Positions 12,726 through 24,370 of a stretch of DNA of 64,000 nt are shown one piece after another (the first letter of the stretch is position 1; every line of letters begins with the position of its first letter). Below the pieces are notes generated by a model. That model did not search any database and was not told where the DNA came from. It saw only the letters and a program-made list of their open reading frames with translations. This stretch comes from Galeopsis tetrahit. Lineage: Eukaryota > Streptophyta > Magnoliopsida > Lamiales > Lamiaceae. The position numbers were made by a program, and so were the translations under genes. The stretch spans positions 88,831,182 through 88,895,181 of the forward strand of contig OY776127.1 of assembly GCA_963675135.1 (NCBI GenBank), given 5' to 3'.

Positions 12726-15108
12726 TCTATTAAAATGGGCCTGTTCAAGTAGCAAGGGCCCAATTATGGTTAATTGGTGGCCCATTCAAGGGCCCAAAAC
12801 TGCTCAATTGATTCTCCGGCCCATATAGCACAGCTTAATCAGGTTCCAGCTTGCTCAGATAATAATATACTATTAAAACCAGAAAAAAAATATTTATGTC
12901 TATTACATAAAAATTAGGAAAATATTTTAATCTATTTATTTATATATTTCCACCAAGTAGTTGGCACAAAATTGTTAGTGGAGACAGAAACACGTGGTTA
13001 ATTTGCTGTCACATAATTAAAGATAGACAGATGCAAGGATTATTTATTTCAATCCATAAACAATTACTAAAAAAATTCTCTTTCGAAATTGAGTCACCCC
13101 TGTGCAATATTCAAAATAATACGAAACAAAAAATCTAAGTGATTTTTAAAATATGCACACTTAAAAAAACCACGAATCAATATATGTCTTTATACATATA
13201 AAATGCATAGCCGCGTTTTGAAGATGCGCCTCTATTTCATTAAAATTTCCAAATTATCCTAATTATTTCATATGAATTATGATGACTTTCAAAAAAAAAA
13301 AAAAAAATTCATATACTAATAAGTTTGCATATTTATTGGAAAAAAGGCACTCGAGTCAATTGATAGGGCGGCCCCTAGAAGAGCCTGTGATTGGGGCCCA
13401 CCAATATTCCTTTTGTGTAAATTTATTCTGTTTTTGTCTTAATCATTGATCTCCACTAATCCTCCCATTATCAGTAATGTATTTGACATCTCTAAAGTAG
13501 AGTTTAGAGTAGGTTTAATCCGTATCTAATCTGGTATTTACAGACAATGATCACAATGAATTTATGCATAAATTTCTACACTAATGACACTCTCTCTGTT
13601 TACCATATAATAACGTCTTAACTAAACTAAACTAAACTCACAAAGGTAAGACAATTTTCCATCCATCCATCCATCCATCAAACTAGAAAAGCAACATTTT
13701 ATCATCTACCAACAAGTTGACCTCCAATCGCCCACGGCTCACGTTAGCACCTACCCATATCCTGCCAAGATTTCACAATCCCTCCCTCCATGGCTCTTGA
13801 GTTGCCCCTACGTTAACGGCCACGAATTTAAGGATCATTAAATGCGACGAATGATCTGAATTCCACGGTATGAACTTTGTTTTACTTTTTTAAAGAAAAA
13901 GCATTCAAATTTTCTTCTTTTTCTGCAGACCACCCAGATGTTGACTTTAATCAAGAATGTTTATAGCTTCTCAGTTTTTTGATTTAGACTGAAAGAATTG
14001 GAATTGGAATTGGAATTGGAATTGGGAAAGTTGTTTGGATTGGTATACTATACATTTTCCTCTACTTACTTGCTTTCATACAGTGAATTAATTGAATTTC
14101 TAGTTCCTTGTTTTCCAAATAGTTGTATTAAATTATGAGTACGTTTAGATTGGTTCAAGACCCACATTTTAATTAAGATATTATTGGCCCGTTTATACGA
14201 TGCATCCTGTTTTCATGATAAGCCTTAGTTTGAAAACGGTTTGTATAATACTTTACCTTGGATTATTATGGCTGCCAATGCCTACACTTCGTTGTTGATG
14301 CAATTAAGATGTAATCAAGTGTCATAAGGTTGATCTTTAGTTTGAAATCTGTGACATATATGTAAGTTTAGAGACATAGCTGTTGGTAAAACTCTGTATG
14401 GTGAACTAGGATTTAACTGTTTCTTAGAATTCACACGGCTTTGTGAAACTCAACGTTGTCAGTTTTTATGGTTGAATGTTGGCGTCGTTCTTCAGGACAC
14501 ACGGTTGCTTGCTATTCTTATTTTGTTCCAGCTGTTCAACTTTTTTCCTTCTATGGAACAGTTGTGTTGTCTCACCAGTTAACTGGCTGTTGTACTGAAC
14601 TTGTAGCCGATGTTGTGTGTTTTTTGAGGATTCCGTTCTGTTTTTATTGATTTTGCTCAACCTTAAAGAAAAGGCGTGAATTCTTGTCCTAAAGAATGTC
14701 AAATTTTAGATCAAACGTACACAGAAAATTAGTAGAAAAACTAGACCAAATATTCAAATAAGTATTTTCACATAATTATTGATGGCCTCTTTACTACTTG
14801 AAGGAGGTAACGAACAAAGATGTAATATGTTGTGTTTATGTTTCTTATACGCGAACTTGTCAAATAAAGACCTTTCTCTTTAATCAACTATCGATTGGCC
14901 TAAATGCCAGTAGGTTACGTAGTTGATATTCTTCGTACACAAATCAATGGAAATTGGAGGGAGAAAATGGTGCTTGGATATTTTGAAAACACGACATCTT
15001 TAGATTGCAAAATCTATTCAAGAAGTCATTTACCTACTATGTGTTTTCCTTTTTAAGTTGTTAAGTATCCTTTTCTATTTTGCAGTCTCCAATAAAAATA
15101 GCAGAACA
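12726..15108. other. intergenic region and WIT promoter/leader
   Basis: No confident coding sequence. It holds a (CCAT)n run at about 13659-13680 and a GGAATT hexamer array at about 13995-14025. The WIT leader must reach the ATG at 15109; an acceptor-like TTTTGCAG ends at 15085. The leader therefore probably contains a long intron whose upstream exon lies near 13.7-14.0 kb. That upstream boundary is inferred. Confidence 0.45.
13995..14025. repeat. GGAATT hexamer microsatellite (about 5 units)
   Basis: GAATTG is repeated in perfect tandem, upstream of the WIT coding start and probably in its promoter or leader. Confidence 0.8.
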
Positions 15109-17429
15109 ATGGAGACTAATGATATGGCTGTAGTTGCTTCTGATATTTCTGATATGGACATGCAAAAGTTTTTGAACCAAGGTCTCCCGTATGTCTCTGA
15201 GAATGACGGATTGCAGAATGCCTTGAAAGTATCATCTGAAGTGGGTATGGCCTTAGCCTACACTTCTGACAAGTTAGCGAATCTAGAGAATCTTTTATCT
15301 CATGTTCTAGCTGGGGAACTTGATATTGAACCTACCGGTTTTGAGGAAGATAATATCTCCGCAGAATTTATCAAAAAAGCTTTCACATTCGATCTTTTGT
15401 ACGCCATACTGAATTTTGAGCTGAGAGAACAGGAAAATCTATTGACTGATCTTCAAGATCAAACTGTTGATGCGCTTAATAAGATATCTTGTGAGCATTC
15501 ATCGGAATTACTTACTGGGATAGCAGGGAAATTGCACGATTCCGAGAGTGCGCTGAAACAGTCACAAGACCGTATTTTGGAGATCAAGATGCAATTAGCT
15601 AAGCTACAGTTGACCTCATTTATTTTCAAGCAAAATGAATGTAAGTCTTCTCAATTTTCACCTTATATATACACATCTATTCTTGATGTGATATTTTTGT
15701 CTTTTTTCATTGTTAACAGATAAGAATGACTGGGAAAAGGGTGTAAAAGTAGAACTTCGTTTAGAAACCACAAATTTGAGGCCTCAAATGCTGACAGTTG
15801 AACAAAGACGAGTTCTCAGAATGCTGGAAATATCTCTTGCAAAAGAGGTAGAACTTGAAAAGAAGTTGACGGATGTCAAACAAAACGAAGAAGATTTAAA
15901 GTCAAAGATACGGCTAATGGAACAAGTTGCGGTTAACATGGAAGAAACAGCAGAGGTTGCTTGGGGTAGGTTCTTAGAGGCAGATAACAAAGCTGAAATA
16001 CTGATGGCAATTTCAAAAGAATTGGTGGGAAAATTTCAAATTGTTGATTTCAGTCTTACTAGTTCAAGCAAGAGGGAAGAAGAACTAAAATCTAAACTGC
16101 AAGATTGCATTAAACAATTAAACGAAAAAGAAAGTTCGATTCAGAAGCTCAATAGCAGCGTTTCACAGTTTATCACAGACAATGCGAAAGTTACCTCTTT
16201 AAGAGAGAGAGTTCAAATGCTAGAAGAAAAGCTAAGCAAATCCGAATCCCAGCTTAACGAGGCCAATGCTTTCGGTGAAAGGAGTCGAGAGCAACTTAAA
16301 GTAATGGAAGGAGAAATCGAGTCATTAAGGGAGAATGTATATGCTGCAGAAACTAGGGCAGATAGTGCAGAGGATAAAGTTACTCATTTAACTGACACAA
16401 ATGTCGAACTGATAGATGAGCTCGATTTTCTCAAAGCTAGTAATGAGAGTAATTCGAAAAAGGTGAGTGTACTTGAGGAGCAGTTAAGTAAGTTAGATAG
16501 CCAACTGCAATATAATAGGTTGTCTTCAGAAGCTAGCCAAGAACAGCAGAATAATCTGTATTCTGCTATTTGGGACATGGAGACGTTAATTGATGAACTG
16601 AAGCAAAAGGTTGCGAAAGCTGAAAGTAAGACCGAGATTACTGAAGAGCAATGTTTAATGCTGTCTGAGACGAATTCAGAACTGAACAAAGAACTCAATT
16701 TTCTGAGGTCTAAAATGGAGCTCATGGAGACTTCGTTGGACCAAGCTACTCTTCAGAAAAGATTGAGTGCAGAAGATGTCAGTCTCAGAACGAGTCTTAT
16801 CATGGACACAGTTATGCAACTTGCTATGGAGAGGGAACGAATACAAAAACAGGTGCGATGTTTTCTTTGCTTATTGTTGATGTGTATCTTTGCATAGTAT
16901 GTGGGTAATTGAATCGATTTATTCAGTGCAGTTGACCTCTTTGTCAAGAGAAAACAAATTGTTAAGAGAAAAGTTACAGAGACAGCAGAAAAGGACACCT
17001 ACAATTCTGCAATATGACAAAATTCGCGATGATAAAGAGGTCTTGTCATCTGGGCTTGATGCAAAAGCATCTTCTGCTGCTAAGGCCTCATCAGAAATTT
17101 TCGAGGCAAGTTTATGTTTTTCTGATATTATTGTCATAATGAGTTTCAATTGAAAAATGATGTATGTAATCATTGTGATTATAATCTGCCTTGAAAATAT
17201 GTCTAAGTAGGTGGAAAAATCATCGACGAATTCTTCCATGCATGAAAATGAAACGGGGTCTTCAACTTCTGCAAAGCACAACACAGATTTAGTTGACAGG
17301 CTGGTAGAGACGCCCAAGTCTCGAAGAATGTATATATTCATGGTGGCTCTTGCTCTCTTTATACCGATTTTGGCAGCATATTTGTTCCACGAAAATCTTC
17401 AACTTGAAAGTTCATTCTTGCCCCTGTAA
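15109..17429 (+). CDS. WIT: WPP domain-interacting tail-anchored protein (WIT family)
   Basis: Outer-nuclear-envelope coiled-coil protein. In Arabidopsis, WIT1/WIT2 anchor RanGAP through its WPP domain and bridge WIP proteins to myosin XI-i for nuclear movement. Exons are 15109-15640, 15720-16852, 16932-17105 and 17211-17429, giving 685 codons, close to the family's usual length of about 630-700. The start is the first ATG after a leader acceptor (METNDMAVVASD). Residues about 180-600 are almost continuous heptad-like coiled coil. The block MQLAMERERIQKQ followed by LTSLSRENKLLREKL is the conserved WIT core. A single hydrophobic segment (MYIFMVALALFIPILAAYLF) close to the C-terminus is the tail anchor, with a short luminal tail ending SSFLPL. 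The third intron uses a GC donor (GAG/gcaagt). The gene converges on the UBP15-type gene downstream. WIT1 and WIT2 are not distinguished. Confidence 0.92.
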
Positions 17430-18852
17430 GATCACACGGATGCTCACCCTACCCAACTTTTACTTGACTATTGTTTGTAAATTAGGCCCGACTCGTGTGT
17501 AGTGTAGACAACAATGGTGTCATTTATTTTCATGTAGATTATGATTTCCAGATGGGAGTGTGAATATGTAACCTGTTCCTAGGCTCAGTCTGATGCAATT
17601 CTTTCATTTGTCTTCTTTTTTAAGCAGGATTTAAAGAGAATTATTTGTTGTAAACATATGTATTGTGTTGATCCATTATATGTTAAACTAGTAGCAAGAA
17701 ATTTTTTGGTTGGAATTTTGGAAGTGTGATTATATTATTTATACCCATTTTGTACATAAGGACATGTTTTTTGCAATATTGTACTATGCAATTTATAATT
17801 CTTGTAGGTGATGTGTCAATTTTATACTCCGTCAGATCCTAAATACTTCCTCAGTCACGGGAGGACTTAGATACAAAGATCGACACATTTTTTAAAAGTA
17901 CGAAATTTAGTGTGGTGAGGTCAAATAAAAGAGTGTTTTTGTGATTTAATGAACTATAAAAGGAATTTAGTGAGATTTGAACTAAAATGAGGCCTAAAAT
18001 GAATTACTACTACAATTTTAGAAATAAAATTATGTGTGACTATAATAAATTCTGTGGGCTATCTCTCTCTATATGAACTTATAGGCTTATGAATATATAT
18101 TTGTGTAAAAATATTTTACAAGAAAATTTTGAGTATACAGTCAATATAAACAAATTTAGGTAGATAGAGCGAATTCAACCTGACGGGCCCTCATATGAGG
18201 CACTCACATAACGACTCTCAAGTCCGTGACTCTTTTGGCGGAACGGGTCCTAAAATAGGACAAACCTGAAATCGGGAAAACCCGCCTCATATCCGTCCCC
18301 TAAAATAGGACAAACCTGAAATCGGGAAAACCCGCCTCATATCCGTCCCCTAAAATAGGACAAACCTGAAATCGGGAAAACCCGCCTCATATCCGTCCGT
18401 TGTCATCCCTATTTAAAACCTAGCTTTATATGGGAAAAAAAAATTCCTATCATTTTGAAAAATTCAAAGATTTTCAGCCTAAAAAAAATATGAACGTTCA
18501 AGAAGGAAAACGTTACTACAAAGTTTGGACACTTGAACATCCAAGATAAAACCAAATAATTATTCATTCATGTATTTAGAAATAAATAGATAATTGATTT
18601 TTTGCAAAAATCATTCCTTGTCGAAAGATCATAACAATATAATTTTGAGAAAAAAAAACCATTGGCTTAAATAAAAAAGAAAAGAATAATTTTTTTTCAT
18701 ATAATTAGTAATCATTTGCCAGCCTCATGCCAATATTTCCAAACCAAAACTTTGAGGCATTTTGTCACTAGTCTTTAACTAGCTAGCTAATTCTTTAGAT
18801 CATCACTGTAGTTCTTTCAGAAATGTAGTTCTAGCAATTAATTATTATTCAT
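17430..18852. other. convergent intergenic region between WIT and the UBP15-type gene
   Basis: It holds the 3' UTRs of both converging genes and a degraded MITE-like end near 17826-17870. It also holds the 50-bp triplicate repeat listed separately. No gene is visible. Confidence 0.6.
18250..18399. repeat. three identical 50-bp tandem repeats
   Basis: The unit begins TAAAATAGGACAAACCTGAA at 18251, 18301 and 18351. All three copies read identically across the full 50 bp. Each contains a short palindrome, CGGGAAAACCCG. Perfect identity points to recent amplification. Confidence 0.95.
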
Positions 18853-21800
18853 TCATATGGTGCAATTAAGAGAAGAAGTTTGAGGTGGTCCTTTTGCCTC
18901 ATTGCCAGAATTTAAGAAACCTGTTGTAGGCGCAAATCTCGTCTGTCCCTTGCTGCTCGCGATTCCTCTCCTGGACGTCGATTCTGCAGGATGCAAAGGC
19001 TGGACGACTGGAACATCCCCATGATCTACTATGCTACTGAAAGAGTTCCTTGTGCTGTCGGTGGTAAAAGATGAGTTGTCTGAGCTTGTAAAATGGGAAA
19101 AATCGCTCGATGCTGGATCTGAAGGCTTGCTTTTATTTTCTCTCATCAGAATTGCTTTGGAGATATCAGCATGAGACACACACAAGTCTAAATGAGCCCC
19201 TCCTGGATTGCTACTGCTGCTTTCGACTGCTCTCGATGACCTTGGACCACGCTTAGAGCTACTGGGAATCAGAAGTCGGGAAGCTTTCCCGTTGCTTTTA
19301 ACAGGACGCGGATATGATCTAAAGACAAATGTATATGATAATCAACATCATCTATCATTCTGGCTCACATTAGTGTTTATTTAGTACATACGAAGTATCA
19401 CAGTTGGTCTAGTGGTTATGAGAAGAATAACACATAAAAGGTGGTACTTTGAAGAAGAGAGTTTGGTACGCTTAAAAGTGATACTTTAAAGAAGAGAGTT
19501 TACATGAATGTGGTTCACAGAAGACCTACTCATAATTCTAGATTGTGATTATGAAGCTTACCTCATGTAGAACAGAATATACGCGCCTTCGGACAAAACA
19601 TGTTCCAATTCTACTGGCTGGACCTGCCAACGAGACGATATCAGACCGCAAAAGTAAAATAAAAAATAAGTAGAAACGAGGAACGATGCGTTATTAGTGC
19701 AGACAAGTACAGCCAGGTAAAAATATATAGGGTTCTTTTTTTTTTTACCTCAGTATCGTCGACTTTGTACCAATTATCTTGCAGATCTTTCACGTACGAG
19801 ATGTAATGACCGGAAAAAGATGCATTGGACGTATCCAAGTGCACGACAACACCATATAGCTTGTAGAGTGGAGGTATGTCGTCGGTCCCGGTCATAAATG
19901 GAACCATATCCAGCATTTCAGGAAAAGTGATGCATTTATTAATCTTTCCATAATTTCCCTCCTGATGATTGAAATATAACGTTGAGAAACAGCGATGAAT
20001 TGTCAGAATATCAGACAGTAAGACGACAAAACACGAATAACTTACCTGAAATCTCTTCAAGACTATAGTGAGGATATTCGGAGCCTCTTTTATGTTCAAT
20101 TGCTTCCGAGCTCGAACATATGTAGCACACCTTTTATTCCATAATATTAAGACAATAATTATTACTCATTAAACTGATATTTGCATTTTTTAAGGAAAGT
20201 GAGATGAATGATTAACACACCATGCACATCTGTACATATTGTCGCCATCAAGATCTTCTGGACTAGTAAACTGTGTTAGTGCATCCTCCAACGATTCGAC
20301 TGAACCAAATATCTCAAGGGTAAGATCCATCATTTTCTCATCCCGCTCCGACTCATGTTCACAGTTCAAACATTTGATCTGTTTTATTAAGGATTTAATC
20401 AGTCAAATTTCAGAAGGCAAACGAGGCATCTCAAAGACGAAAGGTTTTTAAGGGAGATCAAGTACCTTTGACCTAAGGCATCCCCCAAATGTATGTTGTA
20501 TAAAAGTTGTATCCTGCAGCTTGGGATCTACGACATTTTCTCCACCATATCCTTCCAAGTATATTGATTGCATCGACGCGAGGAGAAGTCTGAGCATGCA
20601 TGGAATCACAGTCAAGAATACGATAACACAAAAATGAGAAATTTTGTTTTAAGTGCTAAAAGACCTTAAAAATTCATGAGCGTCTTCCTCGCTCCCATCA
20701 CCAATCTGGGCATTGAGACCTCTAATATACACGAGAATATTTACAGGTGACAAAGGACCACCACTTTCTCTCAGCATTATTACAAAATCCTCGAGTTCAC
20801 AAATGAGACACCAATCCTTCTTACATCCTGGAATACACAGTACAACATCAATGGCTTCTAGTTTGAACTACAAAAGAAAATTGAAGAAAAAACACGTACC
20901 AGCTTTGGAATGTGATTGACGAAGAAGATATATGATCATAGGCTTTGTGCATGTCAGACACTGTAATACAGCATTAGCATAGCAACTGCAAAAGAATAAA
21001 GACGAACCACGCTTAGTGCCATATATAAGATGATGTCTTAGCTTGCAATACTTGAGATATTTGTGTAGTTCAAAACACTAGGAAAGGGGAAAGCACAGCA
21101 TGTAAATTTACCTGTTCCCACAATTTTCAAGCCCGTTAGGTGTCACGTTGAAACCATCATACTGAAAGCACTTCACAAATTCTTCATAGGGAAAAATCAT
21201 CTGGAAAACCACTGTACATCAATATACATAAACATATACACACATAATGTAATTATATCAAATCCAGTGCATCTGTAATTCTGGCACATATTTTTTTCCT
21301 CACCTTCGCTTTTCTTTTTTTGATGGTACCGTCTCCTGATTGTTTACAACTTTCAACTTTTATTGAGTTCGTCATACTCATCGTCCTCATGTTGTCCACC
21401 CTGTTATTTACCTGTAAAGCGATGCCATCTTTCAATGTAGCAATTCCTGCATCAAAGAAGCTCAGTAAAGGGAAGAGCAGACGGCATAAAAATAAAAGTA
21501 ACAACGGTATATGAACCTACCTGACGAGTCCTCCGCTGTCTGAACTTTAATATTTGTATCTAATGGCAGTGGTTCTTTAGACACGTTCATCCTTGATTTT
21601 GGAAATTTAGGCAGTTCAGTTCCATTAGCCAGTAACGCAATTCTTGATTTACCACTCCTCTTAGTTGAAGGCCTTTCAAAAGTATCACAACTGCAAAAAG
21701 GTCTAGTTTCTCACATAAGCATCTTTGAGTGGCTGAGAAGAATCAGGGAGAGTAAAACCAACTTCCTCAGAGGAATTAAATACAGATTTCTCAGAATTGC

Positions 21801-22676
21801 TTAGAGGAGGAGAAATGACATCTCCTGAAGATTTCATCAGAGGAGTTGAATATATATTGGTTAGAGGAGGAGAAACGACATCTCCTGAAGAATTCATCAG
21901 AGGAGTTGGATAGATATTGTTTAGAGGAGGGGAAACAACATCTCCTGAAGAAGCATTGTCGATTATTTGCTGCTGCATGCTGTAATTCGGGGCTGATTGT
22001 TCGGTAGACTCAACATATTGGACCATTCCATGAGATCCTTCACTCGAGATTTGCTGAAACGACGCCCTCTGGAATTCTTCTCCCAATTTCTGGCACTCAA
22101 GCTTGTGAATTAGCCTCCAATGAACAATCTGACACCTTCCAGAACTACACGTGTAGCAAGTAACGAGTTAGTAATTATGTTGCGATGATCTAGCTGACAA
22201 TTAAATGAGGTAAAACTATTAAAAAAAAATCATAAGTTCAAGAAATTGGTGAAAAACAAAAATAGCCACATAGAATATAAACCAAATCATCAACTGAACT
22301 TCTGGTAATAGTTAAGAAATCACTTAATTTATATTCATTTAGAATTTTAGATCAGCACATGATAAAAAGTCAAGAAGTTAGCTTACCAATACCAAACCGA
22401 CTTGCACTTTGAGCAACGAGTCGCAGCTGGGCCAAGGCACTTTGCACACTGACGAGCCCCATTGTTTGGCCAATTCATCGCAGGCTTTCCAATACTGCCA
22501 ACAGCCATATCATTGACTTGCGGAGCTTCTTCAGTTGCTCCACTATCAATTGAACTTATCCCCTCGTTTCTTTTTGTTAACTCACCCCATTTCCCGAGTA
22601 AGAAATAACTAATGAGGGGAATGATAATGAATATAAGAAGCAAAAATGGTATATCGGATTGTCTTCCCTCGAGCAT
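18853..22676 (-). pseudogene. UBP15: ubiquitin carboxyl-terminal hydrolase, UBP15-19 MYND/USP type, with an apparent one-base frameshift
   Basis: Cysteine deubiquitinase; Arabidopsis UBP15 promotes cell proliferation and organ size. Exons (minus): 22676-22387, 22144-21521 (see below), 21446-21304, 21200-21112, 20985-20900, 20827-20665, 20589-20466, 20378-20221, 20130-20046, 19961-19749, 19623-19562 and 19318-18853. The N-terminus has an MLEGRQ start and a membrane segment (about residues 9-28), as in UBP15. An MYND zinc finger follows (CAKCLGPAATRCSKCKSVWY, then C and HW..H..C). The USP domain has the Cys box GLENCGNSCYANAVLQC, a CLNC...CAWC zinc pair and the His box FSGHYISYV, then D-D-T. 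Every junction is in phase except inside the 22144-21521 block, which has one base too many. Frame 0 hits TAG at 21705-21703, so translation would stop near residue 243, before the USP domain. An assembly error or an unrecognised intron could explain this, so pseudogene status is provisional. The UBP15 assignment rests on the N-terminus. Confidence 0.75.
21780..21960 (-). repeat. in-frame 60-bp coding minisatellite in the UBP15-type gene
   Basis: Three consecutive copies encode a 20-residue unit starting SSGDVVSPPL (full copies end NIYPTPLMN and NIYSTPLMK; the third is truncated and diverged). The unit is exactly 60 bp, so copy-number change keeps the frame. It lies in the disordered linker between the MYND finger and the USP domain. 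Confidence 0.9.
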
Positions 22677-24370
22677 TTCCCAACAATCATAATGTCCAGT
22701 ATAGCTTCAACGAAAGTACTCTTCCAAGATCATATGCTGTACTTTGGTGCAGGTGCTCCTAACTTCAGAAAACAAAATTGCAGTCTAAATGAGAACGTTG
22801 AATTGCATATTGTTGTTATAGTAATGTTAAATGTATTAAGTTGACACCCCTAAACATGGTTTCATTCCATAACATTCCTGTAGTTAATTATCCAACAGTT
22901 GGATATAGTGGGATTAATACTTACATCTTTATTTTCACTCCTTAGCAGATCAATCAACTGTGACGAAAATTGTTCTCCTGAAATAATGAAAATAAATAAA
23001 CATTAGACCATGAAAATTTTCAATTACTACACAAACAAATACCCAGTCTCATCTGTTTAGGGGTGTGTGCTAATAAGCATAACAAAAAATCTGATGATAT
23101 CAGAGCGAAAAATATTAGATAGAAAGTCGTATCATAACTATTAAGATATTAATTTGCGAATCTTGAGGCTTTCGTTTTTGCCTAATGATGCATCTCACTC
23201 CACCTGTCAATTTAACTAGATTCGACTTCATTTACTCGCTAACGACAAAAAGGTTTATATTTATGGTATAACGGCATGGTGTTTCGTACTACCGTACGGC
23301 CGTAAAATCCGCAATAAATGACAATGCTGCAGACAAAGAAGGCCGTTATAAAACAGGTAATCGACATGTAAAAGCTCACAAAAGAAGCAGCCATGATAGG
23401 CTATAGGCCTCTAAAAATGGCAATTACACAAATACAGAGATTTAAAACTAAAGAAAGACTCATCATCACACAATGATTCCAGTGAACATAACCATGCAAC
23501 AGGAGGAAAAAATATAGAAATTCATCAACTTCAGAATGCTGTCCCAGATTCTGCCATTTACTAAAACAAAATTCAGAATTAAGAGAACTCTAAAAAAAAG
23601 TCCAATCTTAATAAAAACAAGTAATTTATATATGTGTTATATCGATTTTGTGTTTCATACCTCCTTGTAGCCTTAAAATCCGCGATAAAACTAGAATTCC
23701 TGCAGAGAAAGAAGATTGTTATGAAACAGGTAATTTAATGATGTAAAAGGTCACAAAAGAAGCAATCATGATAGGCAGTAGGTCACTAAAAATGACAATG
23801 ACATAGTTACAGATTAAAACTAAAGAAAGCCACATCATCACGCAATGATTCCAATGTGAATAACCATACATACAAGTGAAGAAACAAAAAAACATGTAGA
23901 AACTCGTCAACTTTCAAAGCTATTCCAGATTGTCATTTACTAATAACAAAATTCAGAATTAAAAATCCAATCTTTTTAGGGAAAACTGGTCGAAACAATT
24001 AATTCTCCCCTCCCCACACCTTGTTTGTAACTCCCCCCATTAAAATCATTTTTTTTTTTTCAAAAAAGATTTATTTAAGCAAATTTCAAGAAAATCAAGA
24101 AAACCCACATCATAAAAACATTGAATTCAAAGATTTAGTAATAACAAATGTAATCACACACACACAGAGCTGCACACATACATATACATACACATTCCAT
24201 GAAATAATTAGTTGTAAATAACAACAGGAATGTAGAAAAGAATGAAATAATGATTCATTGAGGTTAAATGGTACCTTTGTGAAATTGTAAGAGAGAAACC
24301 AGTTGAATTAGTGTTCCATTGCAGAAACCAGTTTCTCACTTAAAGCTTCCTCCTTCTCCAACTTTTAAAG
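22677..24370 (-). promoter_or_regulatory. 5' leader region of the UBP15-type gene with leader exon(s)
   Basis: On the minus strand a probable first leader exon ends at a CACAAAG/gtacc donor near 24272. A small candidate exon at 22978-22926 is flanked by TTATTTCAG and GTAAGT. The rest is intronic and contains a tandem duplication, listed separately. No coding frame on either strand is supported. Leader exons are inferred from splice consensus only. Confidence 0.45.
23257..23975. repeat. diverged tandem duplication of about 350-370 bp
   Basis: Copy A (about 23257-23611) and copy B (about 23628-23975) align over their length at an offset of about 371-375 bp. Shared blocks include TTAAAATCCGC/GTAAAATCCGC, AACAGGTAAT, CATGATAGG, AAAACTAAAGAAAG, CAATGATTCCA and AACAAAATTCAGAATTAA. 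Visible substitutions and small indels imply an older event. Confidence 0.85.

Noticed and set aside
17826..17870. CTCCGTCAGATCC MITE-like end
   Set aside because: Single decayed end without a partner or target duplication.
18250..18399. Possible CRISPR-like array of 50-bp repeats
   Set aside because: The copies are contiguous, without unique spacers, and the genome is plant nuclear.
23320..23366. Exon-like segments (TGCAG...AACAG/GTAAT) on the plus strand inside the tandem duplication
   Set aside because: No adjoining open frame or partner exons on that strand. Kept only as a remark in the duplication finding.
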